From assembly GCA_002449555.1 (NCBI GenBank), contig DJXA01000247.1:18116-25912 (forward strand): 7,797 nucleotides of DNA, read 5' to 3'. Source of the DNA: Atopobiaceae bacterium UBA7016. GTDB taxonomy: Bacteria; Actinomycetota; Coriobacteriia; Coriobacteriales; Atopobiaceae. Below, in pieces: positions 6,631 through 7,797 of the stretch. Within the stretch, counting starts at the first letter, position 1, and each line of letters starts with the position of its first letter. The notes under the pieces were generated by a model that did not search any database, was not told where the DNA came from, and was given only the letters and a program-made list of their open reading frames with translations. A program made the position numbers and the translations under genes.

Positions 6631-7797
6631 TTACGAGAGGGAGAGCTGGCGAGCGTCCAGCGCGGCCACATCTTCGGGAACATGCGAGGACATGAGGAGC
6701 GTGCGGCCCTTGAGGTGTGCCATAACGAAACGTGCCGCAACCTGGTGCGTATCCTCGTCAAGCGAGGAGAAGGGCTCGTCCAAGAGCACGGCGGCCGAGG
6801 GATGGGCCAAGGCGCGAGCAAGCTCGACGCGCCTGCGTTGCCCGCCCGAGAGCTCGCTCACCGGGCGCCCCAGCGCCTCTTCGGGCAAAAGCTCTCGTAA
6901 CAGTGCGCGAACGCCGTCGTGCGTCAGGCTTCCCGCACCAACCAGCAGCACGTTGTCCTCAGCGCTCAGCGCTTCGATGAGCCGCGTTTCCTGAAACACC
7001 ATCGAGAAGCGCTGTGGCCGCTGCACCGTACCGGCAAGCTGGGGCACAAGGCCCGCCACCGTCATAAGCAGCGTGGTCTTTCCCGTGCCGGAGGCATCGG
7101 TCAGCACGCCACGCTCCCCCGCGGCAAGCGAGAAGCTAAGCCCCTCCACCACCGGGCTTGCGTCATAGCCCAGGGTCGCGTCCCGCAGAAGAATTGGCTC
7201 TGGCGGCACGGCCTCGGCAGCTCGCTCGCCAGCGCGCGGCACCGCGCTGCGCACGGCCACCGGACCTGTCTGCCGCAGCAGCCAGAGAAACGCCTGCTCA
7301 AAGACGTACGAAACCGCCACCACGATGACCGTCCAGGCAAAGAGGTCGGCCGTCTCCAGCAGAATCTTCGACTGATAGATGCGCTCACCCATCGAGCCCA
7401 GCGGCGTACCGATAAGCTCTGCCGCAACACCCGCCTTCCATGCCATGCCGCACGCGTTTCTGCTGGTAGCAACCAGGTAAGGCAGCAGGCTGGGCCACGT
7501 GTGCGCAAGCAGACGACGCAGCGGGCCGACGCCGAACACGCTCAGCATCTGCGAAAGGCGCTCGTCAACCTGGCCGAGCCCCTCAACGGTTGCCAGATAG
7601 ATGGCCGGAAACGCCATCAGAAAGACCGCGATGCCCGACACCTCACGCGAGCCCACCCAGATGAGCAGCAGCACCACGATGCACGCCACGGGAATGCTCT
7701 TGAAGGCCAGCACGACGGGAGCAAGCAACTCGCGCGCCACAGAGCTGTGATGCGCCAGAAAGCCCAACGCCACACCCAGCACAAACGCCGACAAGAA
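6631..7797 (-). CDS. Fused ABC transporter permease-ATPase, NitT/TauT (SsuC-SsuB) type, 5' end cut by window
   Basis: One reading frame holds a permease then an ATPase, normally separate proteins in the nitrate/sulfonate/taurine/HMP importer group. Numbering from the TTG at 7794 as residue 1, the permease covers about 1-175 with hydrophobic segments near 24-45, 53-69 and 151-170 and the EAA loop at about 116-135 (AELIGTPLGSMGERI). A linker follows at about 176-200. The ATPase has Walker A at 233-240, Q-loop Q268 (VFQE), LSGGQ (315-319), Walker B AVLLDE (335-340), D-loop SSLD and H-loop H371. The frame is open to the window edge (TTC at 7795-7797), so the true start and the first membrane segments, roughly 60-80 residues, are missing; the TTG is not a start. 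Walker A reads DASGTGKT, with Asp where Gly is usual. A substrate-binding protein is probably upstream, outside the window. The substrate is unknown. Confidence 0.85.
   Translation of the reverse strand, partial: FLSAFVLGVALGFLAHHSSVARELLAPVVLAFKSIPVACIVVLLLIWVGSREVSGIAVFLMAFPAIYLATVEGLGQVDERLSQMLSVFGVGPLRRLLAHTWPSLLPYLVATSRNACGMAWKAGVAAELIGTPLGSMGERIYQSKILLETADLFAWTVIVVAVSYVFEQAFLWLLRQTGPVAVRSAVPRAGERAAEAVPPEPILLRDATLGYDASPVVEGLSFSLAAGERGVLTDASGTGKTTLLMTVAGLVPQLAGTVQRPQRFSMVFQETRLIEALSAEDNVLLVGAGSLTHDGVRALLRELLPEEALGRPVSELSGGQRRRVELARALAHPSAAVLLDEPFSSLDEDTHQVAARFVMAHLKGRTLLMSSHVPEDVAALDARQLSLS

Overview
The window is dense, GC-rich bacterial DNA with GC-biased third codon positions, ATG starts behind AGGAGG-type ribosome binding sites, and short gaps between genes. 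The protein set suggests a gut-type anaerobic saccharolytic bacterium. It includes a purF-like protein with a non-canonical N-terminus, of the kind I recall from anaerobic gut bacteria, a Roseburia/Clostridium-style oligo-1,6-glucosidase, and a gloA-eda-kdgK cluster. The high GC favours a high-GC actinobacterium of the Coriobacteriia (Collinsella/Olsenella type). That assignment is inferred from gene style and composition, not from a marker gene.

Layout: (1) A purF-like amidophosphoribosyltransferase lies on the minus strand at 31-1452. (2) A divergent intergenic region follows at 1453-1659, with a plausible minus-strand promoter and several inverted repeats. (3) A tight plus-strand operon covers 1660-3710: glyoxalase I (gloA), KDPG/KHG aldolase (eda) and 2-keto-3-deoxygluconate kinase (kdgK), with gaps of 33 and 23 bp. 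(4) The convergent gap at 3711-3806 is almost filled by a 37-bp-stem palindrome. (5) Three minus-strand genes follow: a YdhF-type aldo/keto reductase (3807-4736), a GH13 oligo-1,6-glucosidase (4824-6521), and an ABC transporter gene (6631-7797) cut by the window edge, in which a NitT/TauT-type permease is fused to its ATPase.

How the genes fit together: kdgK phosphorylates 2-keto-3-deoxygluconate to KDPG, and eda splits KDPG into pyruvate and glyceraldehyde-3-phosphate. This is the lower branch used for uronates, pectin-derived sugars and gluconate. The glyoxalase would remove methylglyoxal that can build up when triose phosphates surge. The glucosidase trims isomalto-oligosaccharides in the cytoplasm. 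The aldo/keto reductase may act on sugar-derived or reactive carbonyls. The purF-like and ABC genes look functionally unrelated to the sugar genes.

I found no mobile element genes, tRNA, rRNA or CRISPR. The points most worth a second look are the purF-like protein that has lost its glutaminase nucleophile but kept its Fe-S and PRPP motifs, the large palindrome at 3725-3800, and the fused ABC protein with an altered Walker A motif. I see no convincing evidence for a wholly new multi-gene system here.
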